Of a stretch of DNA of 45,164 nt, positions 8,053 to 17,294 are shown in pieces (position 1 is the stretch's first letter; each line of letters starts with the position of its first letter). The notes under the pieces are model-generated. The model worked only from the letters and a program-made list of their open reading frames with translations, was not told the DNA's origin and ran no database searches. The DNA is from Bradyrhizobium sp. 132 (GTDB taxonomy: Bacteria > Pseudomonadota > Alphaproteobacteria > Rhizobiales > Xanthobacteraceae), in NCBI RefSeq assembly GCF_023074185.1, contig NZ_JADPKY010000029.1, positions 1 through 45,164 of the forward strand. The letters run 5' to 3'. The translations under genes were made by a program, and so were the position numbers.

Positions 8053-8298
8053 ATGCATCCGCGCCGACATGCCCGCGTCAAACCCGCCGGCCTGGTGTCC
8101 CGCCAGGCCAAGATCATCACCGACCCGCGCGCGCCGGTCATCGTCTGCACGCTGATCGACTATTCGCCCGGCGGCGCCTGCGTCGATCTCGGCGGGCAGG
8201 TGAAGATTCCTGATCGGTTCGAGCTGCTGCACGTGAATACCAAGAAGCGCTGCCGCGTGGCGTGGAAGCGCGGCACGAAGGTGGGCGTGGTGTTCTGA
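8053..8298 (+). CDS. PilZ-domain protein
   Basis: This 81-residue protein is a single PilZ-like barrel. The N-terminal RRHARVKPAG supplies the Arg-rich motif that binds cyclic di-GMP, and the second motif is seen in TLIDYSPGGACVDL, where D/N-x-S-x-x-G is expected. The end RCRVAWKRGTKVGVVF is the typical closing strand. AGGAG lies 7 nt before ATG 8053; the frame is open to 7894 but without a start signal. It may bind c-di-GMP, although many such short alphaproteobacterial PilZ proteins are uncharacterised. Confidence 0.8.
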   Translation: MHPRRHARVKPAGLVSRQAKIITDPRAPVIVCTLIDYSPGGACVDLGGQVKIPDRFELLHVNTKKRCRVAWKRGTKVGVVF

Positions 8299-8314
8299 GG
8301 CGAAGCCGCCCCAC

Positions 8315-8722
8315 CTACTTCCGCATCCGCGCCTTCGCCCCCGCGACGATCTGCATCGCGACGCCTGCGATCCAGCCCAACAGGGCGAACCAGCTCCACG
8401 CGATGTGCGGATCGAGGCGGAGCACGATGATGGCGACCGAGGCGAATGCGGTCAGCGTGGCGCAGAGCGTGCCGGCGCCGCTCAACAGTTCCGCGGCGTC
8501 GATGTCGCCGTGGGCCTCGTCGAAGGGCAGCTGCGGCGTGTCGATGCCGAGATAGAAGCCGACGAAGCCCAGCACCATCATCAGCAGCAGGAATCCCTCC
8601 GTGGTGAGCGCGGGTATCACAGATCCCACATAGGCGCCGACGAACAGCCCGCACGCCGCCCCTGCCATCGCAAGACCCACGCGCTCGATGACGTGGGCAG
8701 CCTTCCGGACACGAAACCGCAT
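8315..8722 (-). CDS. Hypothetical inner-membrane protein, about four helices
   Basis: This 135-residue protein has hydrophobic segments near residues 15-36 (GLAMAGAACGLFVGAYVGSV), 42-60 (FLLLMMVLGFVGFYLGI), 83-102 and 107-128 (WFALLGWIAGVAMQIVAGA). A short acidic loop, FDEAHGDIDAAE, lies between the second and third. Basic residues at both ends suggest a cytoplasmic N- and C-terminus. No family is recognised. It converges on the PilZ gene with 16 bp between stops. Confidence 0.75.
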   Translation of the reverse strand: MRFRVRKAAHVIERVGLAMAGAACGLFVGAYVGSVIPALTTEGFLLLMMVLGFVGFYLGIDTPQLPFDEAHGDIDAAELLSGAGTLCATLTAFASVAIIVLRLDPHIAWSWFALLGWIAGVAMQIVAGAKARMRK

Positions 8723-9028
8723 GGCGGGCCTCCGTGACGAATTGGAGTGCGCGCGAGGTTAGGCCAGTTTTGCCTGACGTGGAAGGTGAGAGGGGTTACG
8801 GATGCGTGAGGTTAATTCCCTCTCCCCGCAAGCGGCAGGGCTATCGCATATGACGTCCTGGCGGAGGCTGAGCGAGCGCCTCGTCCTTCGAGACGACCGC
8901 TTTGCGGTCTCCTCAGGATGAGGCTGAGCGGCATCCTTGCCTGCCGAAAGTGCTACCGCGCACTCCGTCCTCATCCTGAGGGCCCGCCAAAGGCGGGCGT
9001 CTCGAAGGATGGGCGGCAGGTGAGGACA
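8723..9028. other. Intergenic region, mostly a palindromic repeat
   Basis: This 306-bp gap separates two minus-strand genes. Its right half, 8879-9012, is a family A repeat. The remainder, 8723-8878, includes CCCTCTCCCCGCAAGCGG, a piece of the other common repeat. No gene is seen. Confidence 0.6.
8879..9012. repeat. Dispersed palindromic repeat, family A, copy 2
   Basis: Same organisation as 6301-6432: CCTCGTCCTTCGAGACG at the left, CTCCTCAGGATGAGG, then CCTCATCCTGAGG and GTCTCGAAGGATGG at the right. The inner GC hairpins differ between copies by compensating changes (CCGCTACGCGG against CCGCTTTGCGG; GCCCGCCGGAGGCGGGC against GCCCGCCAAAGGCGGGC), so pairing is kept while the loops vary. It ends 17 bp after the 3' end of the flavoenzyme gene. 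Confidence 0.85.
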
Positions 9029-10141
9029 TCACCTTGCGCCGAACGTGGTCTTGCCGAACAGCGCCTTCTGCGTCGAGGGCTGCGAGCGCCAGTATTGCGG
9101 GGGTGCCTCGACTTCGCCGCCGACGTCCGCTGCGGCGTGCCAGGCCCAGCGGGGATCGTAGAGCATGCCGCGGGCGAGCGCGACCATGTCGGCCTTGCCG
9201 GATGCGACGATCTCTTCGGCCTGCTTTCCATCGGTGATCAGGCCGACGGCGATGGTGGGCAATCCGGTCTCGCGCTTGATGGCCTCTGCGAACTGCACCT
9301 GGTAGCCGGGGCCGAGCGTGATCTTCTGCAGCGGCGAGACGCCGCCGGAGGAGGCATCGATCCAGTCGACGCCGCGCGCCTTCAGCGCGTTGGCGAATGC
9401 GATGGTCTGCGCCAGATCCCAGCCGCCCTCGACCCAGTCGGTCGAGGACACCCGCATGCCGACCGGCTTGTCGTGCGGGAACACCGCGCGCACCGCATCG
9501 TAAACCTCCAACGGGAAGCGCATGCGGTTTTGCAAGCTACCGCCGTATTCGTCGGTGCGCTTGTTCGAGATCGGCGACAGAAACTGATGCAGGAGATAGC
9601 CGTGCGCGCCGTGCAGCTCGATCGCGTCGATGCCGATGCGATCCGCGCGTTTCGCGGACTCGACGAAAGCGTCGCGGATGCGCTTGAGGCCTGCGGTGTC
9701 GAGCGCGAGCGGCGCGGCCTCGCCTTCCTTGTGCGGCAGCGCGGACGGCGCCACGGCCTGCCAGCCGCCTTCGCTCAGCGGAATCAGCTGGCCGCCGTCC
9801 CAGGGCCGTGCGCTCGAGGCTTTCCGGCCCGCATGCGCGAGCTGCATCGCGACCGCCGTGGAGGAATGTTTGCGCACCGAGCTGAGGATCTGTTTCAGCG
9901 CGGCCTCGGCGGCGTCACTGTAGAGCCCGAGGCAGCCGGGCGTGATGCGGCCGATCGCCTCGACATGAGTCGCCTCGATGCAGAACATCGCCGCGCCCGA
10001 CAGGCTGAGATTGTTGATGTGAGTGAAGTGCCAGTCATTGGCGACGCCGTCGTCGGCCGAATACTGGCACATCGGCGACACCACGATGCGGTTCTTCAGC
10101 GTCAGGCCGCGCAGCTTGATCGGGGAAAACAGGGCGCTCAT
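9029..10141 (-). CDS. Old Yellow Enzyme family NADPH:flavin oxidoreductase (YqjM-like)
   Basis: This 370-residue FMN-dependent TIM barrel would reduce activated C=C bonds of enones and similar compounds with NAD(P)H. It belongs to the thermophilic-like or YqjM branch: Cys25 in VVSPMCQYSADDG matches that branch's flavin-tuning cysteine, and substrate-binding His177 and His180 lie in ELHGAHGY. The segment ISNKRTDEYGGSLQNRMRF and the late phosphate-binding stretch VGLITDGKQAEEI ... VALARGMLYDPRW complete the FMN site. Full length. Start at ATG 10141. It stands alone, with a repeat beyond its 3' end. The physiological substrate cannot be told. Confidence 0.92.
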   Translation of the reverse strand: MSALFSPIKLRGLTLKNRIVVSPMCQYSADDGVANDWHFTHINNLSLSGAAMFCIEATHVEAIGRITPGCLGLYSDAAEAALKQILSSVRKHSSTAVAMQLAHAGRKASSARPWDGGQLIPLSEGGWQAVAPSALPHKEGEAAPLALDTAGLKRIRDAFVESAKRADRIGIDAIELHGAHGYLLHQFLSPISNKRTDEYGGSLQNRMRFPLEVYDAVRAVFPHDKPVGMRVSSTDWVEGGWDLAQTIAFANALKARGVDWIDASSGGVSPLQKITLGPGYQVQFAEAIKRETGLPTIAVGLITDGKQAEEIVASGKADMVALARGMLYDPRWAWHAAADVGGEVEAPPQYWRSQPSTQKALFGKTTFGAR

Positions 10142-10279
10142 GCGGGGGGAGTTCCGGAGGATGGAGGGGCGATGGTGGGGGCGACAGAGGGAGTGTAGTG
10201 ATGGAAACGCGGATTGCCAGCCGCGCGGGGGGAATGGCGGCCCGTAACGTCATGCATTGCGGGAGCGCGCCGGGCCGCC

Positions 10280-11353
10280 CTACTCCACCAGCGCGAACTG
10301 CAACAGCAGCGTGCGCTGGAGCAGCGAGAAATTGTCGTCCGACACCAGCGTCAGCACGGTCTCGCCGTCGGCGCTGACGTGGGCGTCGATGCCTTCCATG
10401 TTGTCGATCTCGTGGCCGAGATCGGCCTTGAACAGCACGGGGCCGTCGACCACGGCGCCCGGCGCGATCGACTTCAGGGGGATCGCGCGGATACGGATAT
10501 CGATGCCGGTGAACCAGGAGAATTTGCGCTCGAGGATCAGGAGATCGCCCGAGGGCAGCAGCACGGCGTCGCTGATGAACTGCTGGTCGGTGCGGCGAAT
10601 GCTGAACTGGCCCGGCGTGGGGCCGCCGATCAAAAATCCGATCAGATTGCCGTCGGCATCGAAGCCGCCCTCCGACAGCGCGATCAAGCTGCCGGCGAGC
10701 GGCTGCCCTTTGGGGACAAACACCAGCGCCTCGAGCCCCTTGTTGTAGGGCAGCTTGCGCACCGCCGGCGGCGCCTGCAGCACCTCGCCGCGGGCGCGGA
10801 TGCCGCCCTTCGAAAAATCGAAACGCATGATCTGGTTGACGCGCTCGAGCCCGACATAGACCAACGAGCCGTCACGCGCGAGCGACTCGGTATCGTACCA
10901 CAGGCGCTTCTCGGTGATCGGCCGTCCCTCCGCATTCAGCACCGGCGCGGCCTCGACGTCGTCGAGACCCGTCATGCTCCGTCCCGAATAGCGGATCGCG
11001 CCGGTGAACCAGGTGCCCTGGTCGGAGATCGCGAGAAAGCGCTCGCCCTTGGTATCGAGGAAGCGAAAGCCGGAGAGGCCACCGAATCCGCGATGCGGCG
11101 AGGTCAGCACAAGGCCGCTGCGATACTCAAGCGAACCGAAGCGCGTGCGTGAACCGTCGCGCGGTGCGAAATTCGGAATCGGTCGCGCGTTCACCTCGAT
11201 GCGGACGGGCGCGGCGACGGCGTGCTCGATCAGCGAAGTGCGCGGCGGCGGCTCGGTCGCAGGCTGCGCCTGCGCCAGGCGAGAAAGTGCGAGAGTGGAA
11301 AATCCCGCCGCCGCGTGGCCGATAAAGCTGCGGCGGGATCGATGGTTGCTCAC
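10280..11353 (-). CDS. Tat-exported esterase-like/phytase-like beta-propeller protein
   Basis: This is a 357-residue protein. The N-terminus [20 protein letters not shown] followed by AQAQP is a twin-arginine signal with a likely cleavage after AQA. The mature part has a phytase-like esterase layout ([20 protein letters not shown] near the start, then [29 protein letters not shown] and NMEGIDAH), a propeller fold known from the 'esterase-like activity of phytase' family. It would act in the periplasm; the substrate is unknown. Its ATG overlaps the cobT stop in ATGA (11350-11353), so it is co-transcribed with cobaltochelatase genes, and there is no clear functional reason for this. Confidence 0.85.
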   Translation of the reverse strand: MSNHRSRRSFIGHAAAGFSTLALSRLAQAQPATEPPPRTSLIEHAVAAPVRIEVNARPIPNFAPRDGSRTRFGSLEYRSGLVLTSPHRGFGGLSGFRFLDTKGERFLAISDQGTWFTGAIRYSGRSMTGLDDVEAAPVLNAEGRPITEKRLWYDTESLARDGSLVYVGLERVNQIMRFDFSKGGIRARGEVLQAPPAVRKLPYNKGLEALVFVPKGQPLAGSLIALSEGGFDADGNLIGFLIGGPTPGQFSIRRTDQQFISDAVLLPSGDLLILERKFSWFTGIDIRIRAIPLKSIAPGAVVDGPVLFKADLGHEIDNMEGIDAHVSADGETVLTLVSDDNFSLLQRTLLLQFALVE

Positions 11354-13251
11354 GAATGCAATTTGCGTCGCGGGCGGTTGGCCGGTTGCGTGGGTGCGGT
11401 GTTGGTCTCGCTGAAGAGTTCGGCGAGTTTTTCAGTGATGGCACCGCCGAGCTCTTCGGCATCCACGATTGTCACCGCGCGGCGATAATAGCGCGTGACG
11501 TCATGGCCGATACCGATCGCGATCAGCTCGACCGGCGAGCGGGTCTCGATCTCCTCGATGATGTGGCGCAGATGCCGCTCGAGGTAGTTGCCGGGATTGA
11601 CCGACAGCGTGGAATCGTCGACCGGCGCGCCGTCCGAGATCATCATCAGGATCTTGCGCTGCTCGGGCCGCCCGAGCAGGCGCTTGTGCGCCCAGTCCAG
11701 CGCCTCGCCGTCGATGTTCTCCTTCAGCAGCCCCTCGCGCATCATCAGGCCGAGATTCTTCCGCGCACGGCGCCAGGGCGCATCTGCCGATTTGTAGATG
11801 ATGTGACGGAGATCGTTGAGACGGCCGGGATTGGCCGGCTTGCCGGCGGCAAGCCACGCCTCGCGCGATTGCCCGCCCTTCCAGGCGCGGGTGGTGAAGC
11901 CGAGAATCTCGACCTTGACGCCGCAACGCTCCAGCGTGCGGGCGAGGATGTCGGCGCAGGTCGCCGCGACCGTGATCGGGCGGCCGCGCATCGAGCCGGA
12001 ATTGTCGAGCAGCAGCGTCACCACGGTGTCGCGGAAGGTCGCCTCCTTCTCGTGCATGAAGGACAGCGGGTGATAGGGATCGGTCACCACGCGCGACAGG
12101 CGCGCGGGATCCAGAATGCCCTCTTCGAGATCGAACTCCCAGGCGCGGTTCTGCTGCGCCATCAGCCGGCGCTGCAGGCGGTTGGCGAGACGGGCGACGA
12201 TGCCCTGCAGATGCGCGAGCTGCTTGTCGAGATAGGCGCGCAGGCGCTCCAGCTCGTCATGGTCGCAGAGGTCTTCAGCGGCGATGATCTCGTCGAATTT
12301 CGGCGCGAAGGCGTGATATTCCGGCCCGCGCGGCTCGTTCTTCCCGTGCGAGTTCGGACGCGTCGCCTCGCCCGGCGTCTCGTCGTCGCCGAGCTCGCCG
12401 TCGTCGAAGGTGTCGGAGGTCGAGGCCTGCGCACTTTCCATCGCGCTCTCGCTCATATCTTCCGAGCTGGCCTGCGCCTGGTCGGCGCTCATCTCCTGCG
12501 CGGCGTCGGAATCGGGCGAGCCCTCGGCGCCGGACTGGTCGTTGTCGCCGTCCTGATTGTCCTCGTTGTCGTCGTTGTCTTCACTGTCGGCGTTGCGCTC
12601 GTCGCCGATCTCGAGCGCGGTCAACAGATCATGCACGGCATCGCCGAACCTGGTCTGGTCCTCGACCAGGATATCGAGCCGGTCGAGCCGCTTGCCGATC
12701 TTGTCTTCGAGAATGGGACGCCAGAGGTCGACGACCTTCCTGGCAGCCGTCGGCGGCGCCATGCCGGTCAGGCGCTCGCGCACCAGCATCGCCAGCGCGT
12801 CCGCAAGCGGTGCGTCGGCGCGGTCCGTGATCTCGTCGAACTTGCCGCGATGGAAATGGTCGTCGAGCATCGCGGTGAGGTTTTTGGCAACGCCCGCCAT
12901 GCGGCGCGCGCCGATCGCCTCGACGCGGGCCTGCTCAACCGCTTCGAACACGCCGCGCGCCTGCGGATTGCCGGGCATCAGCTTGCGATGCAGTTTTGGA
13001 TCGTGACAGGCGAGCTTGAGCGCGATGGAATCGGCGTGGCCGCGCACGATGGCGGCATCACGCTTGGTCATTTTTCGCGCGGGCTCAGGCAGCCGCGCCT
13101 TGCCCGGCGCGAGCCCGGGACGCTCCGCAGCAAAGCTGACATCGAGTTCGGGCGCCTTGGCGATCGCCTTCAGGCAGGAGGCCACCGAGCGCTTGAACGG
13201 CTCGGTCGGCGCTTCCTTGGTGTTGCGGAATTTGGAGTTGGACGTCGTCAT
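11350..13251 (-). CDS. cobT: Cobaltochelatase subunit CobT
   Basis: This 633-residue protein is the large ATPase-partner subunit of the aerobic cobalt chelatase, which with CobS drives insertion of Co2+ by CobN into hydrogenobyrinic acid a,c-diamide. Residues about 1-215 are the helical N-terminal domain. Residues about 217-297 are an extremely acidic, low-complexity linker (runs of Asp, Glu and Ser). The C-terminal von Willebrand A domain carries the metal site DNSGSMRG (about residue 416). Length is usual for the family. It lies 161 bp after cobS on the same strand, with a palindromic repeat between them; cobN is not in the window. Confidence 0.96.
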   Translation of the reverse strand: MTTSNSKFRNTKEAPTEPFKRSVASCLKAIAKAPELDVSFAAERPGLAPGKARLPEPARKMTKRDAAIVRGHADSIALKLACHDPKLHRKLMPGNPQARGVFEAVEQARVEAIGARRMAGVAKNLTAMLDDHFHRGKFDEITDRADAPLADALAMLVRERLTGMAPPTAARKVVDLWRPILEDKIGKRLDRLDILVEDQTRFGDAVHDLLTALEIGDERNADSEDNDDNEDNQDGDNDQSGAEGSPDSDAAQEMSADQAQASSEDMSESAMESAQASTSDTFDDGELGDDETPGEATRPNSHGKNEPRGPEYHAFAPKFDEIIAAEDLCDHDELERLRAYLDKQLAHLQGIVARLANRLQRRLMAQQNRAWEFDLEEGILDPARLSRVVTDPYHPLSFMHEKEATFRDTVVTLLLDNSGSMRGRPITVAATCADILARTLERCGVKVEILGFTTRAWKGGQSREAWLAAGKPANPGRLNDLRHIIYKSADAPWRRARKNLGLMMREGLLKENIDGEALDWAHKRLLGRPEQRKILMMISDGAPVDDSTLSVNPGNYLERHLRHIIEEIETRSPVELIAIGIGHDVTRYYRRAVTIVDAEELGGAITEKLAELFSETNTAPTQPANRPRRKLHS

Positions 13252-13263
13252 CTCACCCTATCC

Positions 13264-13401
13264 GTCGTCCCGGCGAAAGCCGGGACCCATAACCACCGGC
13301 CGTTGTCGGGCAGGGAAAACTATCGGCGTCGCTTCAATCGAGAGACCTCGCGGTATGGGTCCCGACTCCATGTGCGCGATTGCGCACCAGGCCGGGACGA
13401 C
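13264..13401. repeat. Palindromic repeat between cobS and cobT
   Basis: Outer arms GTCGTCCCGGC (13264) and GCCGGGACGAC (13391-13401) are perfect inverses. Inner pieces CGGCGAAAGCCG and TGCGCGATTGCGCA form local hairpins. This is another dispersed Bradyrhizobium-type repeat, sitting inside what should be a cobS-cobT transcript. Confidence 0.8.
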
Positions 13402-13412
13402 ATCTCGAGATA

Positions 13413-14411
13413 TCAGCTGAGCGCCACGTTGACCGCCGATTCCGGCAGCTCCGCGTTGAAGCAGCGCTGGTAGAACTCGGCGACCAGCGGACGCTCGAGT
13501 TCGTCGCACTTGTTGAGGAAGGTGACCCGGAACGCAAATCCGATATCGCCAAAAATGTCGGCGTTCTCAGCCCAGGTGATCACCGTGCGCGGGCTCATCA
13601 CCGTCGACAGATCGCCATTGGCGAAGGCGTTACGGGAGAGATCGGCAAGGCGCACCATCTTGTTGACGATGTCGCGTCCCTCCGGGGTGCGATAATGCTT
13701 GGCCTTCGCCAGCACGATCTCCACTTCCTCGTCATGGCTGAGATAGTTCAGCGTGGTGACGATCGACCAGCGGTCCATCTGGCCCTGGTTGATCTGCTGG
13801 GTACCGTGATAGAGGCCCGAGGTGTCGCCGAGGCCGACGGTGTTCGCGGTCGAGAACATGCGGAACGCAGGGTGCGGCTTGATCACCTTGTTCTGGTCGA
13901 GCAGCGTCAGGCGGCCGGAGACTTCCAGCACGCGCTGGATTACGAACATCACGTCCGGGCGTCCGGCGTCATATTCGTCGAACACCAGCGCGATGTTGTG
14001 CTGGAGCGCCCAGGGCAGGATGCCGTCGCGGAATTCGGTGACCTGCTTGCCGTCGCGGACCACGATCGAGTCCTTGCCGACGAGATCGATTCGGCTGATG
14101 TGGCTGTCGAGGTTGACGCGCACGCAGGGCCAGTTCAGCCGCGCAGCGACCTGCTCGATATGGGTAGATTTGCCGGTGCCGTGATAGCCGGTCACCATGA
14201 CGCGGCGGTTCCGGGAAAAGCCGGCGAGAATGGCGAGCGTGGTGGCGCGGTCGAAACGGTAGTCGGAATCAACTTCGGGTACATGAGGATCGACCTCGGA
14301 ATAGGCCGGCACTTCGAGATCGGTGTCGATCCCAAAGACCTGGCGCACCGACACCTTCATGTCGGGCAGACCGGAAACTTCCTCAACTTTGGACAGGGCG
14401 GCGGTCGTCAT
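13413..14411 (-). CDS. cobS: Cobaltochelatase subunit CobS
   Basis: This 332-residue AAA+ (MoxR-like) ATPase forms the hexameric ring of aerobic cobaltochelatase with CobT. Walker A is GYHGTGKST (residues 75-83) and Walker [11 protein letters not shown] (141-150); sensor region [17 protein letters not shown] follows. The N-terminal segment [20 protein letters not shown] is characteristic of CobS. ATG 14411 is chosen because GGAGG lies just upstream; the frame is open to 14528. I see no cobalamin-riboswitch motif before it, only a GCGGGC-AGAA-GCCCGC hairpin at 14502-14517. Confidence 0.96.
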   Translation of the reverse strand: MTTAALSKVEEVSGLPDMKVSVRQVFGIDTDLEVPAYSEVDPHVPEVDSDYRFDRATTLAILAGFSRNRRVMVTGYHGTGKSTHIEQVAARLNWPCVRVNLDSHISRIDLVGKDSIVVRDGKQVTEFRDGILPWALQHNIALVFDEYDAGRPDVMFVIQRVLEVSGRLTLLDQNKVIKPHPAFRMFSTANTVGLGDTSGLYHGTQQINQGQMDRWSIVTTLNYLSHDEEVEIVLAKAKHYRTPEGRDIVNKMVRLADLSRNAFANGDLSTVMSPRTVITWAENADIFGDIGFAFRVTFLNKCDELERPLVAEFYQRCFNAELPESAVNVALS

Positions 14412-14708
14412 CAATCCTCCGAGGCCCCGGGCGGTCCCGAGACCAGTTATTTGCACGTTGGCTGCGGCTGGGTGCGGTCGCGAACCTATCAGAGACAACG
14501 TGCGGGCAGAAGCCCGCCCCCCAATCAAAGTTCCGTTGTCTTTTCATTTAGATAGGCAAGGAACGCAGATTTTGGAGGGCTGCCTTGCGAATCACGCCTG
14601 AAATTCGTGCGGGATGCGCGGCCCTGCGTACCTGGGTGGCACTTTTACCGCCGCTTGTTACTTATGTAGGGTCTTAACCCCACAGCCCAACCCCACCACA
14701 GAGACGAT
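14412..14708. other. Divergent gap between cobS and the dedA-like gene
   Basis: This 297-bp gap has one clear hairpin at 14502-14517 (GCGGGC, loop AGAA, GCCCGC), about 90 bp upstream of cobS. AT-rich stretches near 14535-14570 may hold promoters. No B12-box-like sequence, gene or repeat is recognised. Confidence 0.4.
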
Positions 14709-15368
14709 GTGACGTCCTTCCTCGATCCCCTCATTTCATTCGTCTCGGCCCATGCATGGCTGGCCTATCTGACCCTGTTCCTGGCGGCCCTGCTGGAGGC
14801 GGTTCCGGTGGTCGGCTCGGTGATCCCCGGCTCGACCATCATCCTGGCGCTGAGCGCGCTGGTTCCGGGCGGCGAGCTGAAGCTGCAATGGGTGTTGCTG
14901 GCGGCGGCAATTGGCGCTGTGCTCGGCGACGGGTCGGCCTACTGGATCGGGCACCGGCAGCAGCGCGAGATTCTCAACACCTGGCCGCTGACCAACTATC
15001 CCCGCGTGATCGAGCAGAGCGAAAACTTCTTCCGCCGCTTCGGCGCCTGGGCCGTGTTCTTGGCCCGCTTCGTGCCACCGATCCGGGCCTTTGTGCCGGT
15101 CACCGCCGGCGCGCTGGGCATGCCCCCGGCCCGCTTCTACGCCATCAACATCCCGGCGATCCTGGTCTGGGCGCCCGCGCATGTGCTGCCGGGTGTTTTG
15201 GCGGTGTCGGCTCTGCACGAATATGCCGGGCTGCCGCATCATGATCATCTCGGCAAACACATCTGGATTCTCAGTGTGGTCGGCGGAGCGATCATTCTGG
15301 GACTGACGATCTGGTTTTACCGTCGCCGCCACGGAGCCGTCGTCGCGGAAGCAAAGCCGCGGGCTTAG
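14709..15368 (+). CDS. DedA family membrane protein
   Basis: This 219-residue inner-membrane protein has a SNARE-associated/VTT-type core: EAVPVVGSVIPGSTIILALS (residues about 31-50), GDGSAYWIGH, then FFRRFGAWAVFLARFVPPIR with the conserved Arg residues and PVTAGALGMPPARFYAIN. Five or six hydrophobic segments, the last near residues 186-205. DedA proteins are linked to recycling of undecaprenyl phosphate or other lipid carriers and to membrane homeostasis. GTG 14709 is taken as the start; the overlapping ATG two bases earlier is closed by TGA at once. Confidence 0.88.
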   Translation: MTSFLDPLISFVSAHAWLAYLTLFLAALLEAVPVVGSVIPGSTIILALSALVPGGELKLQWVLLAAAIGAVLGDGSAYWIGHRQQREILNTWPLTNYPRVIEQSENFFRRFGAWAVFLARFVPPIRAFVPVTAGALGMPPARFYAINIPAILVWAPAHVLPGVLAVSALHEYAGLPHHDHLGKHIWILSVVGGAIILGLTIWFYRRRHGAVVAEAKPRA

Positions 15369-15577
15369 ACCTCAGCGTACCAGTTGGGGAAGCTTCTACA
15401 ACGGCGGCCATCGTCGCTGTTTGCCGAACATCACTCGACCTGTCAGCGTCATCGCCCGGCCTCGAGCGGAGATCGAACGAACATCACCGTTGGATAGAGC
15501 CCGAAAATCAATCTCATAAGCACCCCGCGACGGCTCGCGTTGCCGCAAATGCTGACCTGACCCTTTCGGGATCGGCG

Positions 15578-16786
15578 CTAGCGTAAGAGGATTGCTTCGG
15601 GCGGCACCGCGACCGAGCCAAGCGGCACATCCAATGAATAGATGAACCCACCGGGGTCGTAGGCAAGTTGCACCCGACCGGTCAGCTGTTGGCCGAGAGA
15701 CTCCATCATTCGGGTGCCGAAGCTTCGCCGGGTTGGAGGCTCCACGGCCGGACCGCCTCTTTCCATCCAGACCAGGCGGAGTCTCTGCTTCAGCTCGTCT
15801 ATCGTCCACGTAATTTCGACGCGGCCCGCAGGAACCGACAACGCCCCGAACTTGGTGGTGTTGGTGCACAGCTCGTTGACGGTCATCGCGAGCGCGATGA
15901 CCGCTGCGGATGTAATCCTGATGTCCGGTCCGTTGAAATGAAAGCGTCGATCGCCCTGGCCGTCATAGGGCTCCGTCGCGCTGCTCAGCGTGTGAGTAAG
16001 GCTGGCATCCGCCCAACTGACCTGCATCAGCAGGTCGTGCGCTCGTCCCAATGCCGTCAGCCTTCCCTCCATTGCCTTCTGTCCGTGCTCTATGCTGGGG
16101 GCTGCGCGGAAGCTCTGGGACGCGATCGCGCTGACCATCGCCAGCGTATTCTTGACGCGATGATGAAGCTCCCCGAGGATCAGCTTCTGCAATTTGTCAG
16201 CGGCTTGCCGCTGCTCGGCGTCGATCCCGGCCTGGATAAGGAGGGCCTGCGCGTCAATCCCGGCCTGTTCAAGCAGCAGGCGAAGGCTGTCGTTCTCCGC
16301 GGAAAGGACGGCATCCTGCGCGTGGTGGGGCGCGGAATCAGCCGCCGCCGGGGCGCGAAGCGCCTGATCCGCCGGCCAGTCGGTTGGTCCCGGAACAATC
16401 CTGAGCGCCCCCGCACCGACCATCTTCTGCAACTCGGCAATCATCTGCTCAACGCCAAGCGGTTTGCCGAAGAAGCGGCTATTCTCCGGCCTTTCCGCGT
16501 CAGATGGCTTCACTTGACCTGAAACCAGTATGATCTTGATCGAGGGCCAGCGCTCGTGCACCGCATGCGCGAGTTTCAAGCCGTCGATGCTTCCGGGCAT
16601 CTGGATGTCCGTAAATAGCAGCGAGATGTCCGAGCGGGACTCGAGAATCGATATCGCCTCGTCGGCGTTGACGGCCTCGACAGGATGAAAGCCGGCATCC
16701 TCCACGATGTCGACGGCGCGCATGCGCAGGACCATTTCGTCCTCGACGACAAGCACATTCGGCACCGAACCTGGATCTGCTGACAT
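15578..16786 (-). CDS. Receiver domain fused to an HWE/HisKA_2-type histidine kinase
   Basis: This 402-residue protein is cytoplasmic, with no membrane segment. The receiver (residues about 10-122) has acidic pair Glu15/Asp16, phospho-acceptor Asp60 in LLFTDIQMPG, and Lys108 in FFGKPLG. A linker with a duplicated QAGIDA motif (174-179 and 185-190) leads to the kinase: His209 in GELHHRVKNTLAMVSAIASQ is the phosphorylated residue of HWE/HisKA_2 kinases, and ALAMTVNELCTNTTKFGALS is the N-box. In alphaproteobacteria such receiver-kinase fusions often feed the PhyR/EcfG general stress response, but no phyR, nepR or ecfG is nearby. Start ATG 16786 is chosen because the receiver begins there; upstream residues are non-conserved Arg-rich sequence. 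Confidence 0.87.
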   Translation of the reverse strand: MSADPGSVPNVLVVEDEMVLRMRAVDIVEDAGFHPVEAVNADEAISILESRSDISLLFTDIQMPGSIDGLKLAHAVHERWPSIKIILVSGQVKPSDAERPENSRFFGKPLGVEQMIAELQKMVGAGALRIVPGPTDWPADQALRAPAAADSAPHHAQDAVLSAENDSLRLLLEQAGIDAQALLIQAGIDAEQRQAADKLQKLILGELHHRVKNTLAMVSAIASQSFRAAPSIEHGQKAMEGRLTALGRAHDLLMQVSWADASLTHTLSSATEPYDGQGDRRFHFNGPDIRITSAAVIALAMTVNELCTNTTKFGALSVPAGRVEITWTIDELKQRLRLVWMERGGPAVEPPTRRSFGTRMMESLGQQLTGRVQLAYDPGGFIYSLDVPLGSVAVPPEAILLR

Positions 16787-16976
16787 GGATGGCCTCACAC
16801 TTTCGAAGGAGCGGATGGATCGGTCCGGAGAATGTTTCGCGAATAGCGGAAGGGGCTTGCCCGGCCTCTCGGCGGCTCGACGCGGTCGTGATGACTGGGT
16901 CTTTCGCACGAGACGACAAGCATTCGCGGCTTCCGCCAGCGCGTCATCTTCGATGAACGGATGAAGCGAATCCGGC

Positions 16977-17294
16977 CTATCGGCGGGCGGTCACAAGACG
17001 AGCTTCCACGATTTTTCCGCCCGCGCCCCTGTCTTGCAAACAAGAGGCGGAGAAATCGGGCCAGATCTGTGTGGAGCAATTCGAAGCTGCGGCCCGGACT
17101 TCAAGCCGGTCACTCTTGGCCATCGCGATGACCTCACTCGATTGCACCTGGGGGGTGAAACCCGGTAGGGCAATAACCAAAGCTCCGAGGAGCGAGAACA
17201 TCGCCGTCGCCGAAAGTAATCTAAACATTTTGGGCTGCTGACTTTTTGGATCTTCGGTCCCGCCACTTTCGGGGACCACATTGGCAACAACCAT
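16977..17294 (-). CDS. Small exported Cys-containing hypothetical protein
   Basis: This is a 105-residue protein. A hydrophobic segment (MFRLLSATAMFSLLGALVIA, about residues 23-42) is a signal anchor or signal peptide; the mature part ends with NCSTQIWPDFSASCL and RLVTARR. Two cysteines 14 residues apart in NCS...SCL could form a disulphide. The pattern NC...W..FS.SCL with a C-terminal RLVTARR is one I recall in short Bradyrhizobium proteins of unknown function. Start uncertain: ATG 17294, GTG 17312 and ATG 17228 are all in frame, none with a strong ribosome site. Confidence 0.65.
   Translation of the reverse strand: MVVANVVPESGGTEDPKSQQPKMFRLLSATAMFSLLGALVIALPGFTPQVQSSEVIAMAKSDRLEVRAAASNCSTQIWPDFSASCLQDRGAGGKIVEARLVTARR

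Noticed and set aside
11356..13473. A 705-codon plus-strand open frame opposite cobT
   Set aside because: Antisense shadow: no start signal or motif, and CobT is complete on the other strand.
14412..14708. Possible cobalamin riboswitch before cobS
   Set aside because: Only one simple GC hairpin is present (14502-14517); no B12-box-like or pseudoknot elements were found.
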